Assembly (NCBI RefSeq): GCF_030453185.1
Contig: NZ_JAKDKW010000013.1
Span: 1 to 42,635 of the forward strand
DNA length: 42,635 bases
Reading direction: 5' to 3'
Origin: Yaniella sp.
Lineage (GTDB): Bacteria > Actinomycetota > Actinomycetes > Actinomycetales > Micrococcaceae
Under the pieces are notes generated by a model that worked only from the letters and a program-made list of their open reading frames with translations, was not told the origin of the DNA and ran no database searches. Made by a program: the position numbers and the translations under genes. Below, in pieces: positions 34,297 through 42,163 of the stretch; positions within the stretch are counted from its first letter, which is position 1; each line of letters opens with the position of its first letter.

Positions 34297-35463
34297 TTAG
34301 TCGTTCCTCGGTTCCTCGTTATGTTCGTCAGTCGGTGGTGATGGCGAAAGCTGCACGATCTCTTGTTCATCTGCCTTTGTTATCACAGGGATTGGCGTCG
34401 TCACTGGTGGCACTACCCCAGGCCTAGGGGCCGTATGGTGGGGTTCCACGATGCGGATCCCGTGGGAGTCCGCGAGGGTCTGATGCCAGTTGTCCTGGTC
34501 ACGACCAGCTAGTTTCCGTTTCTCCATCGCGGCGCGATCCTTGTCAGGGATACTGCCGCGCCAACCGTCGGTTGGCAAATCAAATTTTCGCACCAAACGT
34601 TCAGAGAACGGCGTTAACGCCAATCGCGCGAGCTTCACCGGGCTCGATGAACGGGTCACTTCGATACGGGCACCGGCCGGCAGATCGACCGTTCGGCGAC
34701 CATCGCACCACAACACTCCGGCTTCATTCGTCCGCTGCAAAACGTCAACCGAGATCACTGACTCTGGCGACACCACCAGAGGCCGAGCAAATAACGCATG
34801 CGCTGAAAGGGGCACCATGAGCATGGCTTGAACTTCGGGCCATACAATCGGTCCTCCACCAGAAAAAGCATATGCGGTTGAGCCCGTTGGTGTAGCCATC
34901 ACGACCCCATCGCAGCCAAAGGATGAAATGGGGCGATCATCGACACCCATGACGACTTCCAACATGCGTTCGCGATTAGATTTCTCAACAGATGCTTCAT
35001 TCAGTGCCCAGGTATGGGCTACCAGGTGTTTACCCACCAACACTTTAACGTCGATGGCCATACGCTCTTCAACTTTATAGTCTTTATTCACGATGGAGGT
35101 GACTGCGCGCTCCAGATCTGCTTGCTCTGCTTCAGCGAGAAAACCAACGTGTCCGAGGTTGACGGCCATAAGTGGCAGATCGGACTCTCGAACCATCTCC
35201 GCGGCCCGCAATACTGAACCGTCCCCACCAAGTACCATGCCAAGTTCGACATCCTGAAGTGACGACTTCGTATCGATACTTTCTACGGTCAGCCCGTTGG
35301 CTGACAAAACCCCATTATGGATGGCCTCGTGTACAACAGCGGAATCGTGGGGCAGCATCACCGGGGTCAACCCAGCTCCACGCAGCAGCTCAATGGCATG
35401 CAGCGCAGATTGCATAGCCTCATGGCGCCCGGTGTGAGCCAAAATTAATATTCGCCGGCTCAT
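34297..35463 (-). CDS. nadK: NAD kinase with a C-terminal extension
   Basis: Makes NADP from NAD using ATP or polyphosphate. The catalytic GGDGS is at 79-83 within GMVLGGDGSVLRAAE, and GCDGVVMATPTGSTAYAFSGGGP (about 193-215, quoted in part) is the second signature, with VKVLVGK and ALNEASVEK between. The core ends near residue 295. About 90 further residues, rich in Pro, Glu and Thr, are not part of the usual fold. The ATG at 35463 has AAGGAG four bases upstream. It lies between tlyA and recN as in mycobacteria (Rv1695). Confidence 0.95.
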   Translation of the reverse strand: MSRRILILAHTGRHEAMQSALHAIELLRGAGLTPVMLPHDSAVVHEAIHNGVLSANGLTVESIDTKSSLQDVELGMVLGGDGSVLRAAEMVRESDLPLMAVNLGHVGFLAEAEQADLERAVTSIVNKDYKVEERMAIDVKVLVGKHLVAHTWALNEASVEKSNRERMLEVVMGVDDRPISSFGCDGVVMATPTGSTAYAFSGGGPIVWPEVQAMLMVPLSAHALFARPLVVSPESVISVDVLQRTNEAGVLWCDGRRTVDLPAGARIEVTRSSSPVKLARLALTPFSERLVRKFDLPTDGWRGSIPDKDRAAMEKRKLAGRDQDNWHQTLADSHGIRIVEPHHTAPRPGVVPPVTTPIPVITKADEQEIVQLSPSPPTDEHNEEPRND

Positions 35464-35510
35464 CGATCTCCTTTGTTTGTACGTCTGCCTAACAATCCAA
35501 TCTAGTCGGT

Positions 35511-36368
35511 CTATTCGATTTTGTTATCATGCCAGGCGCGATCTGGATAACTAGGTCCAGGTTCATCCGCCCACTGGACATGTTGAGTATCCAACCACTG
35601 TGTGGCCTCGGTCGACATGTATCCAGGCTGTCCATCGAAATCGTGACTTGCCCAAAAGAAATATTCTCTATTCCCGTCTTGCCCCGGCAGCGGGCTCGTG
35701 GCTACACCCCGGGGTGTTAGCCCCTGTTTTAGTGCCTCTTCAATCACGGTAGTGACAGCTTCTCGGCGTTGTTGTGGATCAACCACAACACCGGTCTTCG
35801 GTAAACGTGCCCTACCAATTTCAAATTGTGGCTTGACCATCAACACGAGTTGAGCACCGGGTAGGCACACATCCACGAGCGACCCGATGACGAGTTTCAG
35901 TGAAATGAACGACAGATCAGAAACAACGACATCCACTGGCCCTTCAATATCATCCGCTGCCAGATAGCGAACGTTGACGCCCTCCCGCACGTCGACCCGA
36001 GGATCGACGCGTAGTCGCTGGATGATCTGGTCATGGCCCACATCGACGGCTACCACCTCATGTGCGCCACGCTGGAGGAGCACGTCGGTGAACCCTCCGG
36101 TCGAAGCTCCCGCATCCAAACAACGCTTGCCAGCCACGTCTATGGTGTTGAACGTGTCTAGTGCACCAGCCAATTTGTGACCTGCCCGTGAAGCATATTG
36201 TGGACCAGCAACGGTCAGCCTAACCACATCTTGGTCGGATATTTTACTTGCTGGTTTGGTGACAGTGTGATCATTAACCATGACTTCTCCGGCTTGGATA
36301 TGCCGAGCGGCTGCTGTTCGTGAAGTTGCCAATTGCCTGGCAACCAGCACTTGATCGAGGCGTTTCAC
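35511..36368 (-). CDS. tlyA: TlyA-type rRNA 2'-O-methyltransferase
   Basis: About 285 residues. TlyA methylates cytidines in 16S and 23S rRNA and makes ribosomes sensitive to capreomycin. An S4 domain (1-60, KRLDQVLVARQLATSRTAAA) precedes the FtsJ-type methyltransferase. The SAM-binding motif is CLDAGASTGGFTDVLL (about 89-104), and catalytic-type residues are in VVSDLSFISLKL and MVKPQFEIGR. The frame is open to 36479, but the chosen GTG at 36368 follows the stop of the small upstream gene by one base (TAAcGTG) and begins at the S4 domain. A GTG four codons earlier is an alternative. The C-terminus beyond about 250 is variable. Confidence 0.92.
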   Translation of the reverse strand: MKRLDQVLVARQLATSRTAAARHIQAGEVMVNDHTVTKPASKISDQDVVRLTVAGPQYASRAGHKLAGALDTFNTIDVAGKRCLDAGASTGGFTDVLLQRGAHEVVAVDVGHDQIIQRLRVDPRVDVREGVNVRYLAADDIEGPVDVVVSDLSFISLKLVIGSLVDVCLPGAQLVLMVKPQFEIGRARLPKTGVVVDPQQRREAVTTVIEEALKQGLTPRGVATSPLPGQDGNREYFFWASHDFDGQPGYMSTEATQWLDTQHVQWADEPGPSYPDRAWHDNKIE

Positions 36369-36369
36369 G

Positions 36370-36528
36370 TTAGACGGCACCCGGCCCGTCTTCTTCAGGT
36401 GCATTGAGTAATTCAGTGAGCTGAGCAAGCACATGTTCATAGGTTGCGAGTTCTTCAGCGGGGCGCTGCTGGTCAACATGCTCTAGTTGCGCGAGTATTT
36501 CGGCGGCACGATACCTAGGCTCGGTCAT
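36370..36528 (-). CDS. Small conserved-context protein between the HAD phosphatase and tlyA
   Basis: A 52-residue acidic protein starting MTEPRYRAAEILAQLEHVDQ, predicted to be almost entirely helical and Leu/Glu/Ala-rich. A small gene of similar size (Rv1693) holds the same place in mycobacteria, which supports it being real. The ATG at 36528 has a GGGGGAG site directly upstream. It overlaps the phosphatase gene by 14 bases, and its stop is one base from the tlyA GTG. A frame extension to 36606 lies inside the phosphatase gene and is not needed. Function unknown. Confidence 0.72.
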   Translation of the reverse strand: MTEPRYRAAEILAQLEHVDQQRPAEELATYEHVLAQLTELLNAPEEDGPGAV

Positions 36529-37348
36529 CTCTCCCCCGGTAAGCGTCGAGAGGTTCTCGAAGTAAGGCTCCGAGGTTGGGCAGTACCCAGTCAGGGACCA
36601 CCACATCCTGAAAGGTCGAAATATCGGCTCGCTGGTGAATACCGGTTTCGACTAAAGCGCCGTGGAAACCCGCGTTCAGGGCACCCAGCATATCTGTGTC
36701 CAACCGGTCGCCCACAACCAGCGGATTGATCATAGAGAAGCGCTCAGCCATGACGGTAAACATCACAGGGGCCGGTTTGCCGGCCGCAACTTCTGGACGA
36801 GTTCCTGTAGCTTGGGCGACAGCATTAACCATGGAACCGTTACCCGGTGCGACACCCTCGGTCAACGGGATCGTCAAATCGAGGTTGGACGCTAACCATC
36901 CCGCCCCGTTCTGGATAGCAAAACTTGCTTCGGCCAGATCATGCCAACCAAGCCCCGGGTTGAAACCTTGGACTACCACCTGCGGTTGATCTGCTGCAGT
37001 GCCGGTGACCGCATATCCCTCGGCTTCTATTTGCGCCGTCAGTTGTGGTGAACCGGTCACGAGGACCGGACCGGCGTCAGGGGAGTATTTGATGGTGAGC
37101 AGGCTAACTACTGCCTGAGCCGACGTCATCACGCCCTTGTCATCGACCGCTAGCCCCATGGAGTTCAGCCGCTCGGCGACCTCAGTGGCAGATTTCGAAG
37201 CGTTATTGGTGACAAATGCGACGGGAATGCCCTGACCGATCAAAGCGTTCAGCGTTGCCACCGCAGTATCAATACGGTGTGAACCAGCATAGACCACCCC
37301 ATCTAGGTCACACAGAACGCCGTCGTATCCGTTAAAAAACGTGGTCAC
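36515..37348 (-). CDS. HAD-superfamily phosphatase, class IIA (NagD-like)
   Basis: A 277-residue HAD hydrolase. The nucleophile motif is CDLDGVVYAG with Asp14 and Asp16, the second motif VAFVTNNASKS (about 39-49), then GKPAPVMF with the Lys, and VVGDRLDTDMLGALNAG with the acidic pair. The C2b-type cap lies between motifs II and III. NagD-like enzymes dephosphorylate small sugar or nucleotide phosphates; mycobacterial Rv1692 acts on glycerol 3-phosphate, which is a plausible but unproven substrate here. The GTG at 37348 is three bases from the end of the TPR gene. Confidence 0.92.
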   Translation of the reverse strand: MTTFFNGYDGVLCDLDGVVYAGSHRIDTAVATLNALIGQGIPVAFVTNNASKSATEVAERLNSMGLAVDDKGVMTSAQAVVSLLTIKYSPDAGPVLVTGSPQLTAQIEAEGYAVTGTAADQPQVVVQGFNPGLGWHDLAEASFAIQNGAGWLASNLDLTIPLTEGVAPGNGSMVNAVAQATGTRPEVAAGKPAPVMFTVMAERFSMINPLVVGDRLDTDMLGALNAGFHGALVETGIHQRADISTFQDVVVPDWVLPNLGALLREPLDAYRGRDDRA

Positions 37349-37351
37349 AGA

Positions 37352-38356
37352 CTACTCATCGCCGCCTTTTGTTGCGGTCTGTGCTGAGGGGTCGCTTGGA
37401 GGCAGGATGTCACGGGCTCGCGCAGGCGGCGTGTCGTATTCGTCGTCTCCGAGATCCAGTATTTCAGGTTCGGGTTCAACGTTGAGGCCGAGTGCTCGTT
37501 CAGCTCGAGCAACCAAAATCGACCATTTCCGGGCCTCCTCTTGGCGTCCAGCAGCACGCAGGGCCTCCGCATACGCGCTAAACAGCCGCGGAGAATATGA
37601 GAAACCGCGTCGTGGATTCAGCTGAGGAATCTCAAGTGCCGCAACCGCAGATTTCGGATCATCATTATCCAGGTGAATGCCTGCAACAACAATGGCGAAT
37701 TCAACTCGCGAGATCGCCGGTAGCTTGTCCAATGGTGCTTCCTGAACCAGCTGCAAGGCTTTATCGGTACGTCCAAGGGCACGCTCGGAATCGACCATCT
37801 CCGGCAAATGAGCATTGTCACCTGAGATACGACGGTACGTCCGAAACTCACGCAATGCCTCTGAAAACTTCCCAGCAGCATAGGCAGTCATCCCCGCAGC
37901 TTCTCGAACGACGCCAAGGCGGCCCCCTCGTCGAGAGGCCGCTAATGCATGGTCGAATGCCAGTTCAGGGTCATCCTCTAACAAGCGCAGAGCCATCACT
38001 AAGTGCTTCTGTACCCAAGGTCGGTTTTGTTCATCCAAAGTACCCAGCTCACGCTGCACGCTACGGTCCAACTCTTTACCCGTAACATCATCGTCAATAT
38101 TCGGAGAACGGCCACGATCTGGCCGGTTCGCGGAACGCAGGTCCGCCGGATTGTGCTGTGGCGTGTTAATCGGAGCATCTTCGTCCGGATACGAACGCCC
38201 ACCACGACCGCTGTTCACCTGACGTCCGCGCTGATCGTCTCGGCCTCTCCCGCCCCGACCGTGCTCTCTTTGTTTGCGGTCACGCGGTCCGCCCCGGCGA
38301 TCAGAACGTGATGAATCGTCGCGACTCTTCGGTTGGTTTGCACTGCTATCTGTCAA
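37352..38356 (-). CDS. TPR-like helical-repeat protein with an RG-rich N-terminus
   Basis: A 334-residue protein of unknown function, the Rv1691 counterpart by position. The first 65 residues are extremely rich in Arg, Gly and Asp, with several RGG and GRGG runs, and are probably disordered. Residues about 100-300 form helical repeats of TPR type (AFDHALAASRRGGRLGVVRE, AYAAGKFSEALREFRTYRRI, ALGRTDKALQLVQEAP). The end is acidic. RGG segments often bind RNA, so a ribosome- or RNA-linked scaffold is possible, which fits neighbours acting on rRNA. The TTG start has AAGGA about 11 bases upstream and is not certain. A six-base inverted repeat (TGCCTG with CAGGCA, 38384-38407) lies in its leader. 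Confidence 0.85.
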   Translation of the reverse strand: MTDSSANQPKSRDDSSRSDRRGGPRDRKQREHGRGGRGRDDQRGRQVNSGRGGRSYPDEDAPINTPQHNPADLRSANRPDRGRSPNIDDDVTGKELDRSVQRELGTLDEQNRPWVQKHLVMALRLLEDDPELAFDHALAASRRGGRLGVVREAAGMTAYAAGKFSEALREFRTYRRISGDNAHLPEMVDSERALGRTDKALQLVQEAPLDKLPAISRVEFAIVVAGIHLDNDDPKSAVAALEIPQLNPRRGFSYSPRLFSAYAEALRAAGRQEEARKWSILVARAERALGLNVEPEPEILDLGDDEYDTPPARARDILPPSDPSAQTATKGGDE

Positions 38357-38496
38357 AGCTAATAGGTCCTTGGGTCAATGTTGTGCCTGAAATACATGTC
38401 GCAGGCAGAAAACTTTCTTGTGACTATCCTACAACTGTTCAGGCGCTTACAGCGGGGATTTTCTCCCTATTAGCTCACCGGGCAAGGCACCCACGA

Positions 38497-38673
38497 CTAT
38501 TTACACTGCGACAGCATCTTTCCCAGCATCGGAACTGCACAAATCGCTGGCTTAGTGGTCTCCAGGGCGACAAAATCTGGGTCAGCGCCGCCCACGGGAA
38601 AACCTGACAGAATATGCGACGTCGCTTCAATACCATTAGGTGAAGCTGCTGGGAAACTTGGACTAGCAGTCAT
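38497..38673 (-). CDS. Unrecognised small protein (58 residues)
   Basis: Starts MTASPSFPAASPNGIEA, continues HILSGFPVGGADPDFVALE and ends AVPMLGKMLSQCK. It has no signal peptide, membrane helix or motif I know. Support for a real gene comes from a strong GAGGAG site six bases before the ATG, balanced codon use, and its lying just upstream of the TPR gene on the same strand. The frame is also open 13 codons further upstream without a ribosome site. It could be a short standalone protein or the remnant of a larger one. Confidence 0.5.
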   Translation of the reverse strand: MTASPSFPAASPNGIEATSHILSGFPVGGADPDFVALETTKPAICAVPMLGKMLSQCK

Positions 38674-38780
38674 GATGATCTCCTCAAAGACCTTGAGTGC
38701 ACGCGTGTGCATCGACTATTTCGGGTCTGTGGGAATCCCTGGCGCCTAGCAGGAGCTCAGACTTTATCTGCGGCCTTCGA

Positions 38781-38855
38781 ATAACGTTTCGTCTAAAGAA
38801 CCTGGTGCCCACCGATATAAAGTGACACTTTGGTCCTTCGCTTGGGAAACGTTAT
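38781..38855. other. Candidate structured RNA or operator
   Basis: Outer arms ATAACGTTTC (38781-38790) and GAAACGTTAT (38846-38855) pair perfectly. Inside, AAGAACC (38796) pairs with GGTCCTT (38832) with one mismatch, and AAAGTG with CACTTT (38819-38831) plus GGTG with CACC (38804-38813) can form inner stems. The strand is unknown. The outer arms alone could instead be a protein site. Confidence 0.35.
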
Positions 38856-38886
38856 GAGCCGCGGGAATATTCTTTATAGGATTCCG

Positions 38887-38918
38887 AATCGCATGCTGCA
38901 TCATCGAAGCATGCGATT
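38887..38918. repeat. Perfect inverted repeat
   Basis: AATCGCATGCT and AGCATGCGATT, 11 bases each, around a 10-base loop. No T tract follows on either side, so an operator or RNA element is as likely as a terminator. Confidence 0.5.
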
Positions 38919-39206
38919 AGAGACACTGTAGTGTACCTCACAATTTAAATCCAGGGTTTCGTCAATTTCTCACCCACTACTGCTCAATGCCGCTACACTT
39001 TCGCACTGTTATCGGTGTAGCGTGCTAATCTATCACCCTCGATTCATGTGGCCTTTGAGCCTTACCAGGCCAGTGCCGCTGCATGTGCTGTCGTCATCCA
39101 CCCGATGATCGTCAGGCTGTGCATACGACGCGCTCGTACCCTTACCGGCCAATAGCATTCATGCTGTAATCCGCCGTCCTATATTTGCCAAGGAGTCCAA
39201 TTAAAC

Positions 39207-40640
39207 ATGGCAACACCTAGCCCCGGCTATTCGATCATCGTAAAAGTTCAAGCCCCTTCGACCTTCACCGCAACCAGCGATCTCACAGCAGTAGTAGCCG
39301 AGGCCGGCGCAGCCATTACTGCACTAGATATCGTTGATGCCAGCCACGAAAGCAACATCATCAACCTGGCATGCAACACTCGCGGCAAAGAACACAGCCG
39401 GAAGGTCAAGGAGTCCATCGACGCTGTCGAAGGCTTCGAAGTTCTCAGCCTCTCGGATCGTACATTCCACATGCACCAAGGCGGAAAACTTCAGACAACT
39501 TCCAAGGTCAACGTACGCAATCGCGACGATCTTTCTCGGGCTTACACTCCAGGAGTAGCCCGCGTTTGCACCGCCATCGCTAAAGACATCAATCGCGCCC
39601 GCGAACTAACGATAAAACAGAACACCATTGCTGTCGTGACAGACGGTACTGCTGTACTGGGACTAGGTGACATTGGCCCAGAAGCCGCTATGCCTGTCAT
39701 GGAAGGCAAGGCCGTCCTCTTCAAGCAATTCGCCAACGTCGACGCGTGGCCAGTCGCTTTGGACACAACTGATACCGAAGAAATCATCAGTATCGTCAAA
39801 GCGATCGCACCCGCCTACGGCGGCATTAACCTTGAAGATATATCCGCGCCACGTTGCTTTGAAATCGAAGCACGTCTTCGCGAAGAACTCGACATTCCAG
39901 TCTTCCACGATGATCAGCACGGTACCGCCATCGTCACGCAGGCAGCTCTTAACAACGCCTTGAAAGTTGTTGGCAAACAGCTTTCCGAGGTACGGATCGT
40001 CGTCTCGGGTGTTGGCGCAGCCGGACACGCAATCATCCGCTTGTTGAAGGCATCTGGTGCAGAACATATCTTGGCAGCAGGCCGCGACGGCGTACTGGAG
40101 CGAAATACCAACCAGCGTGACGAGCACCGCCAATGGTTGGCAGACAACACCAACGCTGAAGGCTTTACCGGCTCTCTAAAAGAGGCTCTCCATGGAGCCG
40201 ACGTGTTCATAGGGGTCTCGGCTCCAAACTTGCTGGATGAAAATGACGTAGCAAATATGAATGACGACTCTATAATCTTCGCTATGGCCAACCCTGATCC
40301 AGAGATTCTACCAACCGAAGCTTCGAAACACGCTGCTGTTGTTGCTACAGGTCGCTCAGATTTCCCAAACCAAATCAACAATGTTCTGGCTTTTCCCGGC
40401 TTCTTCCGGGGCCTGTTAGATGCCGGCGCTTCGGACATTACTGAAGACATGCTGGTAGCGGCTGCTGATGCTATTTCTGCTTCGATCAGCGACGACGAAC
40501 TGAACCCCAGCTACGTCATTCCTTCAGTGTTCAACGACAAGGTAGCTGGTGCAGTTGCCGAAGCAGTCGCAAACGTCGCAGAGCGAAATGGCATAACTCA
40601 ACGAACCGCCACGAAGACTCCAGACGATATCGACTTCTAG
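39207..40640 (+). CDS. NAD(P)-dependent malic enzyme with N-terminal ACT domain
   Basis: A 477-residue enzyme that decarboxylates malate to pyruvate. Residues 1-85 form an ACT-type regulatory domain (SIIVKVQAPSTFTATSDL, then ALDIVDASHES). The catalytic part starts near SRAYTPGVARVC (Tyr) and continues with VTDGTAVLGLGDIGPEA, GKAVLFKQFANVDAWPV (Lys), VFHDDQHGTAIV (metal acids) and the NAD site VSGVGAAGHAI (about 268-278). The ACT domain suggests control by a small ligand. The ATG has AAGGAG about 11 bases upstream. A strong terminator follows. Opposite to pyruvate carboxylase in the same window, it returns C4 acids to pyruvate. Confidence 0.96.
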   Translation: MATPSPGYSIIVKVQAPSTFTATSDLTAVVAEAGAAITALDIVDASHESNIINLACNTRGKEHSRKVKESIDAVEGFEVLSLSDRTFHMHQGGKLQTTSKVNVRNRDDLSRAYTPGVARVCTAIAKDINRARELTIKQNTIAVVTDGTAVLGLGDIGPEAAMPVMEGKAVLFKQFANVDAWPVALDTTDTEEIISIVKAIAPAYGGINLEDISAPRCFEIEARLREELDIPVFHDDQHGTAIVTQAALNNALKVVGKQLSEVRIVVSGVGAAGHAIIRLLKASGAEHILAAGRDGVLERNTNQRDEHRQWLADNTNAEGFTGSLKEALHGADVFIGVSAPNLLDENDVANMNDDSIIFAMANPDPEILPTEASKHAAVVATGRSDFPNQINNVLAFPGFFRGLLDAGASDITEDMLVAAADAISASISDDELNPSYVIPSVFNDKVAGAVAEAVANVAERNGITQRTATKTPDDIDF

Positions 40641-40657
40641 AAACTCCACAATACAGT

Positions 40658-40690
40658 ATTGGGTGGGACCGGTTACCGGTCCCACCCAAT
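40658..40690. terminator. Intrinsic terminator after the malic enzyme gene
   Basis: Perfect 15-base arms ATTGGGTGGGACCGG and its complement around TTA, followed by TTTTT on the plus strand. It also lies 25 bases from the end of the convergent aminotransferase gene. Confidence 0.95.
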
Positions 40691-40714
40691 TTTTATGTCT
40701 CTGGATATGTCGAG

Positions 40715-41833
40715 CTAGGACGCGTTGTCCAACGCATCTTTCAACGCAGCCAACACAAGGTGAGCATTTGCTTCCGTCGCATTATGGCCCATCAAACCAA
40801 TGCGCCAAATCTTTGCAGCGTACGCTCCGGTTCCAGCACCGATCTCTAGGTTGTATTTATCCAAGAGGTAATTTCGAACTGCAGCAGAATCTACGCCCTC
40901 TGGCACCTCGACCGTAGTCAACTGGGCTAACCGCGCGCCTTCTTCGGCAAACAGCTTTAGACCCATCTCTTCTAAACCATCCTGCATGGCTTTGCCAGCG
41001 GCCCTGTGACGCGCATAGACGTTATCTAGTCCCTCAGCCAAAATGCGTTGTAGACCTGCCTGAAGAGAAACAACCATACCTGTGGGTGCAGTGTGGTGGT
41101 AGGTCCGTTTGCCCCCCGGCTCCCCACTGGCATATCCGCCCAGCAGATTCAAATCCAAGTACCAATTGGCGGGTCTTTCGACACGACGTTCAAAAGCACG
41201 ATCAGAAATACTAAAAGGCGCCAGCCCAGGCGCCACCCCTAGACATTTCTGCGACCCCGCATACGCTAAATCGACGCCCCAGTCGTCTAAGCTAATTTCC
41301 ATGCCTCCAACGGAAGTGACGCAGTCTGCAAGCAATAAGGCATCACCTTTGTTCTCGCCAAGGGTTTTAATATCAGAGACGACACCTGTCGAAGTCTCGG
41401 CGTGTACAGCTGCGATTATATTGGGATTCGGGTGTGCTGTCACAACGCGCTCAACATCAATTGGAGTACCATACTCGTGCTCAACCACAATGACCTCTGC
41501 GCCGTGACGGGACGCAACTTCAGCCATACGTTCTCCAAATAGACCGTTCACCGCTACGACTACCACATCCGATGGCCGTACAGTGTTCACGAACGCTGCC
41601 TCCATACCGGCTGACCCAGTCGCAGAAAGCGGTAGCGTCCGCTGGTTCTGCGTTCCCCATACTTTGCGAAGCATCTCGCTGGTGTCATCCATCGCTGAGA
41701 TGAACGCTGGGTCTAAGTGTCCCAACAAAGGCAAACTTAACGCCAAGTGTGCTTCTGGATAGGGATTGCACGGCCCCGGCCCGAACAATTGACGACCAAC
41801 AATAGGACTTGAAAAAACTGAACTCTCTGTCAT
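40715..41833 (-). CDS. Class V aminotransferase (alanine/serine-glyoxylate type)
   Basis: A 372-residue PLP enzyme. The N-terminal LFGPGPCNPYPEAHLAL and LLGHLDPAFISAMDDT match the alanine-glyoxylate and serine-pyruvate aminotransferase group. The glycine-rich cofactor loop is ATGSAGMEAAFVN. The Schiff-base Lys is in YAGSQKCLG (about 194), after the Asp in LLADCVTSVGG. The substrate Arg is probably in KIWRIGLMGHNA near the C-terminus. It would transfer amino groups between alanine or serine and glyoxylate; the exact donor is not fixed. It is convergent with malic enzyme and divergent from the cupin gene. The ATG at 41833 has no strong ribosome site. Confidence 0.92.
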   Translation of the reverse strand: MTESSVFSSPIVGRQLFGPGPCNPYPEAHLALSLPLLGHLDPAFISAMDDTSEMLRKVWGTQNQRTLPLSATGSAGMEAAFVNTVRPSDVVVVAVNGLFGERMAEVASRHGAEVIVVEHEYGTPIDVERVVTAHPNPNIIAAVHAETSTGVVSDIKTLGENKGDALLLADCVTSVGGMEISLDDWGVDLAYAGSQKCLGVAPGLAPFSISDRAFERRVERPANWYLDLNLLGGYASGEPGGKRTYHHTAPTGMVVSLQAGLQRILAEGLDNVYARHRAAGKAMQDGLEEMGLKLFAEEGARLAQLTTVEVPEGVDSAAVRNYLLDKYNLEIGAGTGAYAAKIWRIGLMGHNATEANAHLVLAALKDALDNAS

Positions 41834-42163
41834 GTTGACTAAGTCTAATCTCTAACCGGGAAACCAAACATAGCCGACCAGCGCCAAATGAAACATCAGA
41901 GACGCGATCCCATAATCAAATAGTCTCGCCATTGGATTCTCTGATGGACCTTGTCCGATTATGCAGTGACCCGGCAATCCCCCTTGAACATCCAGCGGGC
42001 CGCGATACGGCAATGTTAATCATCCAAGGCACTAGTAGGTCTATTGTTTGGTGCAAGATTTCGATAAGCTACTTCAATAACAGCCGACGGGGCCTTGCTC
42101 CAGCGTCTTCTTCAAATTCTCATAGACGAAACTCGCAACTGTCAGAAGGAGAACGCCAAAGAC
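41834..42163. other. Divergent intergenic region before the cupin gene
   Basis: About 330 bases. Short frames on both strands are open here. The plus-strand 79-codon frame from 41932 looks random in composition. A minus-strand frame (42013-41852) ends in a hydrophobic stretch but has no ribosome site and rare codons. I see no hairpin of note. It should hold the promoters of the two divergent genes. Confidence 0.5.

Larger units (their letters stand above)
38674..39206. other. Gap rich in dyad symmetry before the malic enzyme gene
   Basis: No convincing coding region was found in its 530 bases. It holds a branched-hairpin candidate at 38781-38855, an 11-base perfect inverted repeat at 38887-38918, and another at 38991-39022 (CGCTACAC with GTGTAGCG). 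The region just before the malic enzyme gene has a TATATT at 39180 and an AAGGAG site at about 39190. It must also carry a promoter for the 58-residue gene on the other strand. Confidence 0.6.

Noticed and set aside
38555-38749. 64-codon plus-strand frame opposite the 58-residue gene
   Set aside because: No ribosome site before its ATG, and the opposite strand has a strong one with better codon use.
39060-39160. Short minus-strand peptide with a hydrophobic core (SLTIIGWMTTAHAAALAW)
   Set aside because: No ribosome site and stops close by in frame; no family recognised.
41852-42013. Minus-strand frame of about 53 codons ending in a hydrophobic stretch (LMFHLALVGYVWFPG)
   Set aside because: Starts only with TTG, no ribosome site, rare codons and no known homologue. 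Could be a decayed membrane protein end but cannot be supported.
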